A DNA stretch of 7,672 nucleotides from an uncultured Collinsella sp. (GTDB taxonomy: Bacteria; Actinomycetota; Coriobacteriia; Coriobacteriales; Coriobacteriaceae): the NCBI GenBank assembly GCA_900555815.1, contig USMR01000035.1, positions 1 through 7,672 on the forward strand, given 5' to 3'. This document shows, in pieces, positions 1-6,627 of the stretch. The stretch's first letter is position 1, and every line of letters begins with the position of its first letter. The notes beneath the pieces were generated by a model. That model did not search any database. It worked only from the letters and a program-made list of their open reading frames with translations, and was not told the DNA's origin. Both the position numbers and the translations under genes were made by a program.

Positions 1-666
1 GACATGGTGGAGACGGCGAGCGATTTCAAGACCTACATCGGCCGCTACGGCATCGCGAAGTCGGAGGGGACGCTTCTGCGCTACCTGTCCGACGCCTTCC
101 GCGTGCTCGTGCGCACGTTACCGCCCGATCGGCTGGACGATCGGCTGCGCGATATCATCGCCTGGCTCGGCTTCATGGTGCGCACCACCGACTCGTCGCT
201 GGTGGACGCGTGGGAGAGCGCCGGCGAGCTGCCCGAGGCCGGAGCGCACCCGCAGGCGGCCGATGCCGTGGTGGCCGACCGCCACGGCATGGAAGTCATG
301 GTGCGCAACGCACTCTTCGCCCGCGTGCGCCTGGCCGCACTCGATCGCACTCGCGAGCTGGGCAACCTGGACGAGGACTGGGGCATGAGCGAGGTCCGCT
401 GGCAAAAGGCGCTCGATGCCTACCATGAGCAGCACGAGGAAATCCTCACCGACGGAGATGCCCGCAGCGCCGCGATGTTTACCATCGACGGGAGCGACGA
501 GAAGACCGATCACGTGTGGCACGTGCACCAGATTTTTGCCGACGAGGATGGCGACCACGACTTTGGCATCATGGGCGATGTCGACCTGGATGCCACGCAA
601 GACGGCGGCGAGGTCATCTTCAAAAACTACCGCGTCGGCTTTATCGAGGACCTGCTCGAGGACTAG
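1..666 (+). CDS. DEAD/DEAH-box helicase, C-terminal DUF3516 region (5' end outside window)
   Basis: This is the 3' end of a gene that begins before the window. The frame is open from base 1, and the ATG at position 4 is probably internal because no ribosome binding site can be seen before it. The residues match my memory of the DUF3516 domain at the C-terminus of large actinobacterial superfamily 2 helicases. Counting from the methionine at position 4, there is a helical block with YLSDAFRVL (27-35), then DIIAWLGFMVR and DSSLVDAWE (about 50-71), then a C-terminal beta-rich part with HVWHVHQIFADEDGDHDFGI (170-189) and a GDVDLDAT strand (191-198). The helicase motor itself (Walker A, DEAD/DEAH box) is not in the window, so activity cannot be judged. 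The family is presumed to unwind RNA or DNA in the cytoplasm. The gene ends 18 bases before a strong terminator, so it is the last gene of its transcript. Confidence 0.8.
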   Translation, partial: DMVETASDFKTYIGRYGIAKSEGTLLRYLSDAFRVLVRTLPPDRLDDRLRDIIAWLGFMVRTTDSSLVDAWESAGELPEAGAHPQAADAVVADRHGMEVMVRNALFARVRLAALDRTRELGNLDEDWGMSEVRWQKALDAYHEQHEEILTDGDARSAAMFTIDGSDEKTDHVWHVHQIFADEDGDHDFGIMGDVDLDATQDGGEVIFKNYRVGFIEDLLED

Positions 667-684
667 CCGTACATACTGGAACGA

Positions 685-723
685 AGCGGGGCCGTTGGCA
701 GTATCGCCAGCGGCCCCGCTTTT
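685..723 (+). terminator. Rho-independent terminator after the helicase gene
   Basis: A 14-base-pair stem (685-698 with 707-720, one G-U pair) encloses an 8-base loop and is followed by TTTT running out of the stem at 720-723. It starts 18 bases after the helicase stop codon. Read on the minus strand, the same hairpin is followed only by TTCGTTCC, so it may also slow transcripts from the converging DUF2130 gene, but that tract is poor. Confidence 0.85.
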
Positions 724-740
724 GCACTATACGCTATCCC

Positions 741-2498
741 CTACTCGGCATCCTCGACCTCATACGAATCTGCCTCGGCTGGCTCATCGTTTGTCTCTGT
801 CGCAGTCCCGCGTGCCTCGTCAAACGCCGCCTTCATGGTCTTGTTGCCCCACGTGAGCTTGCGAATGGTAAGCTCATCGGCCTTGTTGTGGGCCAGACGC
901 AGATTCTCGGTACTGCGACGCAGATCATCCTTGGTCTTCTCGAGCTGCTTAATGGCAGCATCAATCTCCTTGATCGCCGACTCGAACTGCTTGCTCGCCA
1001 AGTTGTAGTTGCGCGAGAAGCCGTCCTTGAACTTCTCCATCTTGGCTTCGAAGTTCGTGACGTCGATATTCTGCTGCTTGTACTCCGCTAGCTCCTGCTT
1101 ATAGCGCAGCGAACCCATGGCGGCGTTGCGCAGCAGCGTAATCATGGGAATGAAAAACTGCGGACGGATCACGTACATCTTCTCGTAGCGATAGCTCACG
1201 TCGACTATCCCTGCGTTATAGAGCTCGCTCTCGGGCTCCAGCAGGGTGCAGAGCACCGCGTACTCACAGCCTTTCTGGCGACGATCGTGATCGAGTTTCT
1301 TAAAGAAGTCCTCGTTTTTGTGCTTGGTCGCAGTCTCGTCGTTCTCGTTTTTCATCTCGAACATAATCGAAATGACCTCGTTGCCGCTCGCGTCGCACTC
1401 GCGGAAGATAAAGTCGCCCTTGGTACCCTCGGACGCATCGTTATCTTTCTCGAAGTACGCGTTAGGAAACGCCGTCATGCGCAGACGGTTAAACTCGGTC
1501 TCGCAGTGCTGCTCGAGCGACTCGCCCACCATCTTGGTGGACAGGCGGACCTTCATGTCCTTCAGGCGCTCAATCTCTTCATCCTTGTAGCGGATCAGTT
1601 CATCGCTCGCGCGCTTGGCTTGAGCAAGCTCGAGCTCATGCGCCGCCTTGGCCTGCTCCTCGCGCGAATCGCGCACTGCCAACTCACTCGTCAGTTTCGC
1701 ACGCGCCTCGTCGCGCTCTCGCTCCGCCGCGGTAACTGCTTCCGAGAGCTCCATTTTGGCAGCCAGTTCTTGCTCGCGCAACCGGGCGCGCAGGCCCTCG
1801 GCCTCGCGCTCGGACTGTACCTTAGCGTTCGAGAACTTCTCGCGCACTTCTGTCTGGTAATCGGAAAGCCTGCGATCCGCTTCATTGTGAGCAGCATCAA
1901 GCTTACGCTGCGCCTCGGCCGCAGCAGTTGCGAGTGCCATTTCTTGAGCCCTCTCTGCTGCAGCAAGCTTGGCCTGCAATTCTGCAATCTGAGCATCGCG
2001 CGCGGCGAGATCATGTTGAGTTGCATTGCGAACCGCCGCCTCGGCGATTTTAGCTTCGTCGGCCTTGTGATTGAGCTCCGCCTTCAGAGCATCGATCTCG
2101 CGCTGAAGCTCAGCATTCTCTTTTTGAGCATTGGCTCGTGCCTCAACCGCCGCGCGCTGGCTTGCACTCTCGCGCTCTGCGGCAGCGCCCTCGAGCTTAG
2201 CGCGCAGCTCGGCAAGCTCAGCATCGCGCTTGGCAACCTCTTGCGCCAGTTTCTGATCCGCAGTGTTCTTCTGCTCGACAAGCTGGGCATTGCGCTGAGA
2301 CTCTGCCTGTTGCAAGGCAGCCGTCGAACGCGAGCGCTCAAGCTCCAGCGCCTGCTCACCCTCACGCTGGACTGCCTTCACACGCTCATCCAGGTCGCGC
2401 GAGAACTCGGCATCGCGCACCTGCTTGACGATATCCGCATAGCCGGATGCATCGACCTTAAAAACTTCGCCGCAATGCGGGCACTTGATCTCGTTCAT
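741..2498 (-). CDS. DUF2130 domain protein with long coiled coil and N-terminal CxxC
   Basis: The protein has 585 residues and no known function. An N-terminal CPHCG (C6, C9) looks like half a zinc ribbon; no second Cys pair follows. Residues about 25-320 are an Ala/Glu/Lys/Arg-rich coiled coil. Residues about 320-480 carry the conserved DUF2130 core: KMVGESLEQHCETEFN (322-337), then KGDFIF (360-365), then FEMKNEN (380-386). A second helical stretch (480-545) and an acidic tail follow. The spacing of E329/E333, D362 and E381-x-K383 resembles a PD-(D/E)XK nuclease active site, so a nucleic-acid enzyme is plausible but unproven (inference). The start is supported by GAGGAG at 2504-2509, 5 bases before the ATG. 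The gene stands alone: a terminator separates it from the phosphoesterase gene upstream, and it converges on the helicase gene. An open frame on the opposite strand (1287-2666) comes from its repetitive codon pattern and is not a gene. Confidence 0.85.
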   Translation of the reverse strand: MNEIKCPHCGEVFKVDASGYADIVKQVRDAEFSRDLDERVKAVQREGEQALELERSRSTAALQQAESQRNAQLVEQKNTADQKLAQEVAKRDAELAELRAKLEGAAAERESASQRAAVEARANAQKENAELQREIDALKAELNHKADEAKIAEAAVRNATQHDLAARDAQIAELQAKLAAAERAQEMALATAAAEAQRKLDAAHNEADRRLSDYQTEVREKFSNAKVQSEREAEGLRARLREQELAAKMELSEAVTAAERERDEARAKLTSELAVRDSREEQAKAAHELELAQAKRASDELIRYKDEEIERLKDMKVRLSTKMVGESLEQHCETEFNRLRMTAFPNAYFEKDNDASEGTKGDFIFRECDASGNEVISIMFEMKNENDETATKHKNEDFFKKLDHDRRQKGCEYAVLCTLLEPESELYNAGIVDVSYRYEKMYVIRPQFFIPMITLLRNAAMGSLRYKQELAEYKQQNIDVTNFEAKMEKFKDGFSRNYNLASKQFESAIKEIDAAIKQLEKTKDDLRRSTENLRLAHNKADELTIRKLTWGNKTMKAAFDEARGTATETNDEPAEADSYEVEDAE

Positions 2499-2556
2499 AG
2501 CAGCTCCTCGATGGACGCAAATATCAACCGGCTACACTCTACCGCGCCGCACGGAC

Positions 2557-2591
2557 AAAAAAGGCGCCGCCGCCATAATGGCAACGGCGCC
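2557..2591 (-). terminator. Terminator of the phosphoesterase transcript
   Basis: On the minus strand, GGCGCCG (2591-2585) pairs with CGGCGCC (2569-2563), and inside it TGGC/GCCA (2582-2579 with 2575-2572) continues the stem after a two-by-two internal bulge. A run of six T (2562-2557) follows directly. It lies downstream of the phosphoesterase stop codon and upstream of the DUF2130 gene, so it should separate the two transcripts. Its upstream arm is shared with the palindrome at 2586-2638. Confidence 0.75.
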
Positions 2592-2638
2592 AGAACCACC
2601 ACAAAGGTGCCTGTCCCCTTTGTGGTGGTTCTGGCGCC
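2586..2638. repeat. 53-base perfect inverted repeat, possible small palindromic insertion
   Basis: The arms 2586-2607 and 2617-2638 are perfect 22-base inverted copies around a 9-base loop (tgcctgtcc). The outer six bases of each arm are GGCGCC, itself palindromic, so the same six bases also stand as a direct repeat at both ends of a 41-base hairpin unit (2592-2632). The right end touches the phosphoesterase stop codon at 2639 with no gap. No T tract follows on the plus strand, and on the minus strand the T tract belongs to the next hairpin, so this is not simply a terminator. The core reads GGGGACAGGCACC on the minus strand; from memory, cores like this recur in dispersed palindromes of several bacteria, which I could not check here. 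Confidence 0.8.
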
Positions 2639-3184
2639 CTATAACCCAAAGAAGCTAAGAATCTGATCGCGGCTTACGGGCTTGTAATCGTTGGCATCGA
2701 GACCGACATCGTAGCGAAAGATAGGGCGCTCGCGATCGCGGTTGCGTGCGTTGGCGCGGTCACCCCTGCTGTGGATATGCCCATGCAGCATAATGGCGCC
2801 ACGTGCCTTGCCGTTCCAGCTGAGCATGGGGTAGTGGCTCATAACCAGACGATGGCCCTTGGCATAGCCGGGAGCAATCTCCAGGTAATCGCGCACGTCT
2901 TCCCAAATCTGCGGTACGTCGGAATCTTCCCAGTCGCCGTCATGGTTACCGCGGATGAGCGTCACGTTCTGGCATTCGATACGCTCGCGCAGGCGCACCG
3001 CCTCCGCCAGGGGCAAACGATAGGTAAAGTCACCCAGAATATAGAGGCGGTCGTCCGCAGCCACGCACTCATTGATGGCATCGATGACCTTGCGGTTCAT
3101 CTCCTCGACCGAGTCAAACGGCCGGTCCATGTCGTGCAAGATATTCGTATCGCCCAGGTGCAGGTCGGCGGTAAACCACATCAT
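2639..3184 (-). CDS. Calcineurin-like metallophosphoesterase
   Basis: The 181-residue cytosolic protein has all the two-metal phosphoesterase motifs in order: DLHLGD (D7, H9), GDF (D52), GNHD (N80, H81), SHYP (H117) and GHIH (H136, H138). The family hydrolyses phosphomonoesters or phosphodiesters with Mn, Fe or similar metals; the substrate cannot be read from the sequence. The length fits a minimal single-domain member with no signal peptide or membrane segment. The start at 3184 is favoured by GAGGG at 3193-3197, 8 bases upstream; a second ATG follows directly at 3181. It is the last gene of a co-directional group with the small acidic protein (66 bases upstream) and the HIRAN protein, and its stop codon abuts a perfect palindrome. 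The order fits one transcript, but the 66-base gap could hold its own start. A nucleic-acid or nucleotide substrate is only suggested by the HIRAN neighbour. Confidence 0.88.
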   Translation of the reverse strand: MMWFTADLHLGDTNILHDMDRPFDSVEEMNRKVIDAINECVAADDRLYILGDFTYRLPLAEAVRLRERIECQNVTLIRGNHDGDWEDSDVPQIWEDVRDYLEIAPGYAKGHRLVMSHYPMLSWNGKARGAIMLHGHIHSRGDRANARNRDRERPIFRYDVGLDANDYKPVSRDQILSFFGL

Positions 3185-3250
3185 CGTCTATGCCCTCATT
3201 TCGCAACGTGTTCAACTCGTGCTAAGTATACAGACGTAGCGATACGGCGG

Positions 3251-3430
3251 TTATCCAAAGAGCCCGCCGAACAGTCCGCGGCGGCGCTTGTCTTGCTTTT
3301 TCGAAGCGTCACCCTGAGTTTTCTTGTCCTGCCGCATCTTACGGTCCTGTTCCAGCTCATCGTCATCGAGTAGCACATCCCACTCAAACGGATCGTCTGC
3401 CAGATCAAACAGGTCATCGTCATCAAACAT
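3251..3430 (-). CDS. Small charge-segregated hypothetical protein (59 aa)
   Basis: I do not recognise a family. With the start at 3430 the protein has 59 residues. Residues 1-27 are strongly acidic and aromatic (MFDDDDLFDLADD, then PFEWDVLLDDDELEQ), residues 28-51 are Lys/Arg/Gln-rich and probably disordered, and the protein ends in the hydrophobic repeat GLFGGLFG. The start at 3430 is chosen over the ATG at 3442 because GGAGG at 3436-3440 sits 5 bases before it, while nothing like a ribosome binding site precedes 3442. It begins 18 bases after the HIRAN gene stops, which supports co-translation. The gene looks real because of the good ribosome site and tight spacing, although the simple composition leaves some doubt. 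An adaptor or DNA-mimic role is possible but is only a guess. Confidence 0.6.
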   Translation of the reverse strand: MFDDDDLFDLADDPFEWDVLLDDDELEQDRKMRQDKKTQGDASKKQDKRRRGLFGGLFG

Positions 3431-3435
3431 GGCAG

Positions 3436-3440
3436 CCTCC
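3436..3440 (-). promoter_or_regulatory. Ribosome binding site that fixes the small protein's start
   Basis: GGAGG on the minus strand lies 5 bases before the ATG at 3430 and partly overlaps the alternative ATG at 3442-3440. Translation from 3442 would lack any such site, so the 59-residue form is the likely product. Confidence 0.65.
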
Positions 3441-3448
3441 ATTGCCGA

Positions 3449-3775
3449 CTAGCGAGCATCCACCACGTAGAGCCCAACGCGCACCTGATGCCACGGGCTG
3501 CGCTCGGGGGCAACCTGTTGCACACGGGCCTCAAATACGTCCTCGTGGCCGTAATACATCATCAAGGACAGTGGGCCGACCTCGTTTCCCGGAACGTAGC
3601 CAAGTTTGGTCTTGCCATAGTAGATCGCAACTGCCTCGGGGTCATGGGGATTATCGCGCTCGGCACACAGCGCCAGTTTATCGCCCGCTTTAAGATCGCC
3701 TAGGACCAAAGCGCCATCGGCATACTGAAATCCTGCAATGTGAAATGACAGAAGAACACGTGAAGGCTCGTACAT
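3449..3775 (-). CDS. Stand-alone HIRAN-domain protein
   Basis: The 108-residue protein is almost entirely one HIRAN domain: HIAGFQYADGALVLGDLKAG (12-31), the hallmark RDNPHDPEAVAIYYG (40-54), then KLGYVPGNE (57-65) and a final strand near HQVRVGLYV. HIRAN domains, best known from the N-terminus of Rad5/HLTF, bind DNA, in HLTF the 3' end of single-stranded DNA; bacterial stand-alone versions are common but little studied. The start is supported by AGGGGAG at 3781-3787, 5 bases upstream. It is the first gene of the co-directional set with the small acidic protein and the metallophosphoesterase. No clear promoter or terminator was found in the 122 bases between it and the aldehyde dehydrogenase gene upstream, so read-through from that operon is possible. 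Confidence 0.85.
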   Translation of the reverse strand: MYEPSRVLLSFHIAGFQYADGALVLGDLKAGDKLALCAERDNPHDPEAVAIYYGKTKLGYVPGNEVGPLSLMMYYGHEDVFEARVQQVAPERSPWHQVRVGLYVVDAR

Positions 3776-3897
3776 AGCAACTCCCCTAACGGCCAGATAA
3801 ACCGGCGCTTAACCTTATTGAGAAGTCTACGAACTCGTGCGGACACAAATTCATCCTGCCTGCGCCTTTCGACCGTTTGTCGCTACGCCATCTGATT

Positions 3898-5277
3898 CTA
3901 ATGCACAAACATGCGCACGAATTTGTGCTTCCAGCTTGCGTAGGGCGCATACCGAAACGGCACGTCCAGCCAGGTTGCCTTGTTCACGATGCTCTTCTTG
4001 TGGCTAAACGTATCGAAGCTCTCGCGGCCATGGTACTGCCCCATACCGCTCGCGCCCATGCCGCCAAAGCCCATATGGCTCGTAGCCAAGTGCATGATGG
4101 TGTCGTTGACGCAGCCGCCGCCAAAGGGCACGTAGCGCACAAAGCGTTGCTGAACCGCACGATCCTGGCTAAAGATATACAGGGCCAGCGGCGTCGGACG
4201 ATCCGTAATAAACGCTTCGGCCTCGTCTAGGCTCTCAAACGTCAGCATCGGCAAGATGGGACCGAAGATCTCCTCCTGCATCACGGCGTCAGCGGGGGCC
4301 ACGCCGTCCAAAATTGTCGGCTCAATCTTGAGCGAAGCCTCGCGCGCGGCACCTCCAAGCACGACCTTATGGGGATCGATCAGCCCGCGCGCACGCGCAA
4401 AATGCTTGGCGTTGACGATATGTCCGTAATCCTCATTGTCGAGTGGATGTTCGCCAAACATGCGACGGACCTCCTCCTTGATGAGGCCCAGCAGCTCGTC
4501 GTGCACGCGCGTATCGACCAGCAGGTAGTCGGGCGCCACGCAGGTCTGCCCCACGTTGAGCCATATACCAAAGGCGATGCGCCGTGCCGCGACCTTCAAG
4601 TTTGCCGTCGCATCCACGATGCAGGGACTCTTTCCGCCCAGCTCAAGCGTCACGGGCGTAAGGTTTTTACTTGCGCGCTCCATGACGAGCTTGCCAACCG
4701 GAACGCTACCGGTAAAGAAGATCTTGTCCCAGCACTCATCGAGCAGCGCTTCGTTCTCGGCGCGCCCGCCCTCGACAACCGTCACCAGGCGCGGATCAAA
4801 TGCCTCTTCACAGATTTGCCTGAGCACCGCGCTCGATGCCGGAGCATAGGCGCTCGGCTTGATGACCACGGTATTGCCCGCGGCAAGGGCGCCAGCGAGC
4901 GGCTCGAGCGTCAGCAAAAACGGATAGTTCCAGGGCGCCATGATGAGCGTGACGCCATAGGGCACGGCTTGCGTTTTGCACACGCTCACGGCGTTAGCGA
5001 GGTCGCACGGACGCAGGCGCGGACGACTCCATCGGGCCACATGCGCAATCTGATGTCGAATCTCGGAAAGCGATGTGCCAATCTCGCACATATAGGCCTC
5101 GTCATGCGACTTTCCCAAATCGGTCTTGAGCGCATGAGCGATATCGGCCTCGTGGGCCCGCACCGCATCGCGTAAACTCACGAGCGCGCGACGTCGAGCA
5201 TCGACATCAAACGTGGCGTGCGTCTTAAAGTAGGCGCGCTGATCGCCGACGATGCGCGCAATTTCCTCGGTGTTCAT
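3898..5277 (-). CDS. NAD(P)-dependent aldehyde dehydrogenase (class 3-like)
   Basis: The protein has 459 residues, the usual length for the short ALDH3/YwdH-type branch, which lacks the longer N-terminus of other aldehyde dehydrogenases. It oxidises an aldehyde to its acid with NAD(P)+ in the cytosol. Visible key residues are APWNYP with N117 (oxyanion hole), VIKPS with K140 (cofactor ribose), FTGS (188-191), LELGGKSP with the general base E212, GQTC with the catalytic C246, and EEIFGP (335-340). The C-terminal tail (434-459) is aromatic and basic, as in fatty-aldehyde-type members. The start follows AGGAGGG (5282-5288), 4 bases from the ATG. The alcohol dehydrogenase gene ends 9 bases upstream, so the pair is almost certainly one operon that passes an aldehyde from one enzyme to the next. 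The natural substrate is not determined; medium- or long-chain aldehydes are a reasonable guess. Confidence 0.92.
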   Translation of the reverse strand: MNTEEIARIVGDQRAYFKTHATFDVDARRRALVSLRDAVRAHEADIAHALKTDLGKSHDEAYMCEIGTSLSEIRHQIAHVARWSRPRLRPCDLANAVSVCKTQAVPYGVTLIMAPWNYPFLLTLEPLAGALAAGNTVVIKPSAYAPASSAVLRQICEEAFDPRLVTVVEGGRAENEALLDECWDKIFFTGSVPVGKLVMERASKNLTPVTLELGGKSPCIVDATANLKVAARRIAFGIWLNVGQTCVAPDYLLVDTRVHDELLGLIKEEVRRMFGEHPLDNEDYGHIVNAKHFARARGLIDPHKVVLGGAAREASLKIEPTILDGVAPADAVMQEEIFGPILPMLTFESLDEAEAFITDRPTPLALYIFSQDRAVQQRFVRYVPFGGGCVNDTIMHLATSHMGFGGMGASGMGQYHGRESFDTFSHKKSIVNKATWLDVPFRYAPYASWKHKFVRMFVH

Positions 5278-5281
5278 GGCA

Positions 5282-5289
5282 CCCTCCTA
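5282..5289 (-). promoter_or_regulatory. Stop codon overlapping ribosome binding site (translational coupling)
   Basis: On the minus strand the alcohol dehydrogenase stop TAG (5289-5287) runs into AGGAGGG (5288-5282), which serves the aldehyde dehydrogenase ATG at 5277. Ribosomes finishing the first gene are placed on the second start, which should keep the two enzymes in proportion. Confidence 0.75.
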
Positions 5290-6507
5290 GTTCTCGTCCT
5301 CAAACATACCACCCGCGACGACCTCGTACATATGCTCGAGCTCCGAGCGGTCCATCAAAAGTGGAACGGGGTACAGGGGATTGGCCTCGGCATCGGCATG
5401 GGCCGCCATTTGCGGAATATCGGAGCGGCGAATACCCGAGACATATTTGGGGATTCCCAGGGCCTCGTTCATGCGGTCGACCCAATCGATAAAGGCCTCG
5501 GCCGCAAGACTGTCCTGCGCGGTAGCCGGCGCAATGCCCGCCATGCGAGCAAGATCGGCAAGCTTGGGGGCGGCGGCGTCACCATAAGCGCGAAGCATGT
5601 GCGGCAGGATGATCGCGTTGGCCAAACCGTGCGGAATTCCGTATCGGCCGCCTAGACTGTGCGCGATGGCATGAACGTATCCAACATAGGAGCTCGTAAA
5701 GGCAACTCCCGCCTTATACGCCGCCGAAAGCATATTGCGACGCGCACGCATGTCGTCGCCATGCTCATAGGCCTCGAGCAAATTGTCGTGGATGAGCTGC
5801 ACCGCCTGTCGTGCCATCTTGCGCGTATAGGGCGTGGTGCTTCGCCCGATAAAGGCCTCGACGGCATGCGTCAGGGCGTCCATACCCGTCTGCCCCGTAA
5901 TGGAGGCGGGCAGACCGCGCGTAAACTCGGGGTCGTGCACCGCAAAGCGCGGAATAAGCACAAAGTCGTTAATGGGGTACTTGTAGTGCGTCTCGTCATC
6001 GGTAATTACCGCCGCAAGTGTGACCTCGCTTCCCGTGCCTGCCGTGGTGGGGACGGCGATGAGCAGCGGCAGGCGACGATGAATCCGCAGCAGGCCGCGC
6101 ATCTTGTTGATGGGCTTGTTTGGCTGCGCAATGCGTGCGCCCACGCCCTTGGCACAGTCCATGGCCGAGCCACCGCCAAAGCCGATAATGGCCTGGCAGG
6201 CGCTCTCTCGATACAGGGACGCCGCTTCTTCCACGTTTGAAACCGTGGGGTTTGCACGCGTTTCGGCATAGACCGTAACGCCAATCCCCCTGCATGCGAG
6301 CGCCGTCTCGAGCGGTGCCGTGAGCCCCAGACGGGCAATGCCGGGATCCGTCACGATAAGGACCTTCTGGATCGAGCGCTTTTGAAGCACCGCGGGCACA
6401 TCCTCGGCATGCTCTAAAATGCGCGGCTCGGTATAGGGCAGGATCGGCAATGCAATGCGAAAAACCGTCTGATATGTTCGGCACCAGGCACGACGGGCTA
6501 GATGCAT
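5287..6507 (-). CDS. Iron-containing (group III) alcohol dehydrogenase
   Basis: With the start at 6507 the protein has 406 residues. It belongs to the Fe-ADH family, which interconverts alcohols and aldehydes with NAD(P)H in the cytosol. Key features are GFGGGSAMD (109-117, cofactor loop), PTTAGTGSE (153-161), and the four metal ligands D210 and H214 in GMDALTHAVE, H279 in VHAIAHSLGG, and H293 in GIPHG. The 14-residue spacing of the last two matches FucO-type enzymes. The N-terminus (1-30) has the aromatic/basic lead-in ending in LPYTEPRIL that I associate with gut-bacterial members. The start at 6507 is preferred to the upstream ATG at 6588 because AGGAG (6516-6520) lies 8 bases before it and the 27 extra residues do not look like family sequence. 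It heads the operon with aldehyde dehydrogenase and is divergent from the rubrerythrin gene. The substrate is unknown. Confidence 0.92.
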   Translation of the reverse strand: MHLARRAWCRTYQTVFRIALPILPYTEPRILEHAEDVPAVLQKRSIQKVLIVTDPGIARLGLTAPLETALACRGIGVTVYAETRANPTVSNVEEAASLYRESACQAIIGFGGGSAMDCAKGVGARIAQPNKPINKMRGLLRIHRRLPLLIAVPTTAGTGSEVTLAAVITDDETHYKYPINDFVLIPRFAVHDPEFTRGLPASITGQTGMDALTHAVEAFIGRSTTPYTRKMARQAVQLIHDNLLEAYEHGDDMRARRNMLSAAYKAGVAFTSSYVGYVHAIAHSLGGRYGIPHGLANAIILPHMLRAYGDAAAPKLADLARMAGIAPATAQDSLAAEAFIDWVDRMNEALGIPKYVSGIRRSDIPQMAAHADAEANPLYPVPLLMDRSELEHMYEVVAGGMFEDEN

Positions 6508-6526
6508 AAAGGAAACTCCTTCATTT

Positions 6527-6540
6527 GTTGATAGGTCAAC
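6527..6540. promoter_or_regulatory. Candidate operator in the alcohol dehydrogenase leader
   Basis: GTTGA-tagg-TCAAC is a perfect 5-base inverted repeat with a 4-base spacer. It sits just before the AGGAG ribosome site (6516-6520) of the alcohol dehydrogenase gene and just downstream of the start site expected from the -10-like element at 6554-6559. That is where a repressor would block transcription. The repeat is short, so chance is possible. Confidence 0.35.
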
Positions 6541-6553
6541 ATTTGCTCGCCCG

Positions 6554-6559
6554 ATTGTA
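6554..6559 (-). promoter_or_regulatory. Possible -10 element for the alcohol/aldehyde dehydrogenase operon
   Basis: On the minus strand TACAAT matches TATAAT at five of six positions and would give a leader of about 40 bases. No convincing -35 box stands 16-18 bases upstream, so the promoter is weak, activator-dependent or misidentified. Confidence 0.3.
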
Positions 6560-6627
6560 CTCAGCAAAGATCGCAGACGGCCTCCCAATCGTTAATCAAT
6601 CAACATCTTCATATCTCGAAAATGTTT

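Noticed and set aside
118..600. Minus-strand open frame opposite the helicase end
   Set aside because: Antisense shadow of the DUF3516 region; no motif or ribosome site supports it.
1287..2666. Long plus-strand open frame (459 codons) opposite the DUF2130 gene
   Set aside because: It mirrors the codon pattern of the coiled coil on the other strand, gives a Leu/Arg-rich product without known motifs, and has no ribosome site in context.
3225..3230. TATACT on the minus strand as an internal promoter for the phosphoesterase
   Set aside because: No -35 box stands at a workable distance; kept only as a weak possibility.
3776..3897. Terminator between the aldehyde dehydrogenase and HIRAN genes
   Set aside because: Only 3- to 4-base-pair hairpins without a T tract could be found, so none is reported.
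6508..6588. 27-residue N-terminal extension of the alcohol dehydrogenase
   Set aside because: The ATG at 6507 has AGGAG 8 bases upstream; the extension covers the control region and does not resemble the family.
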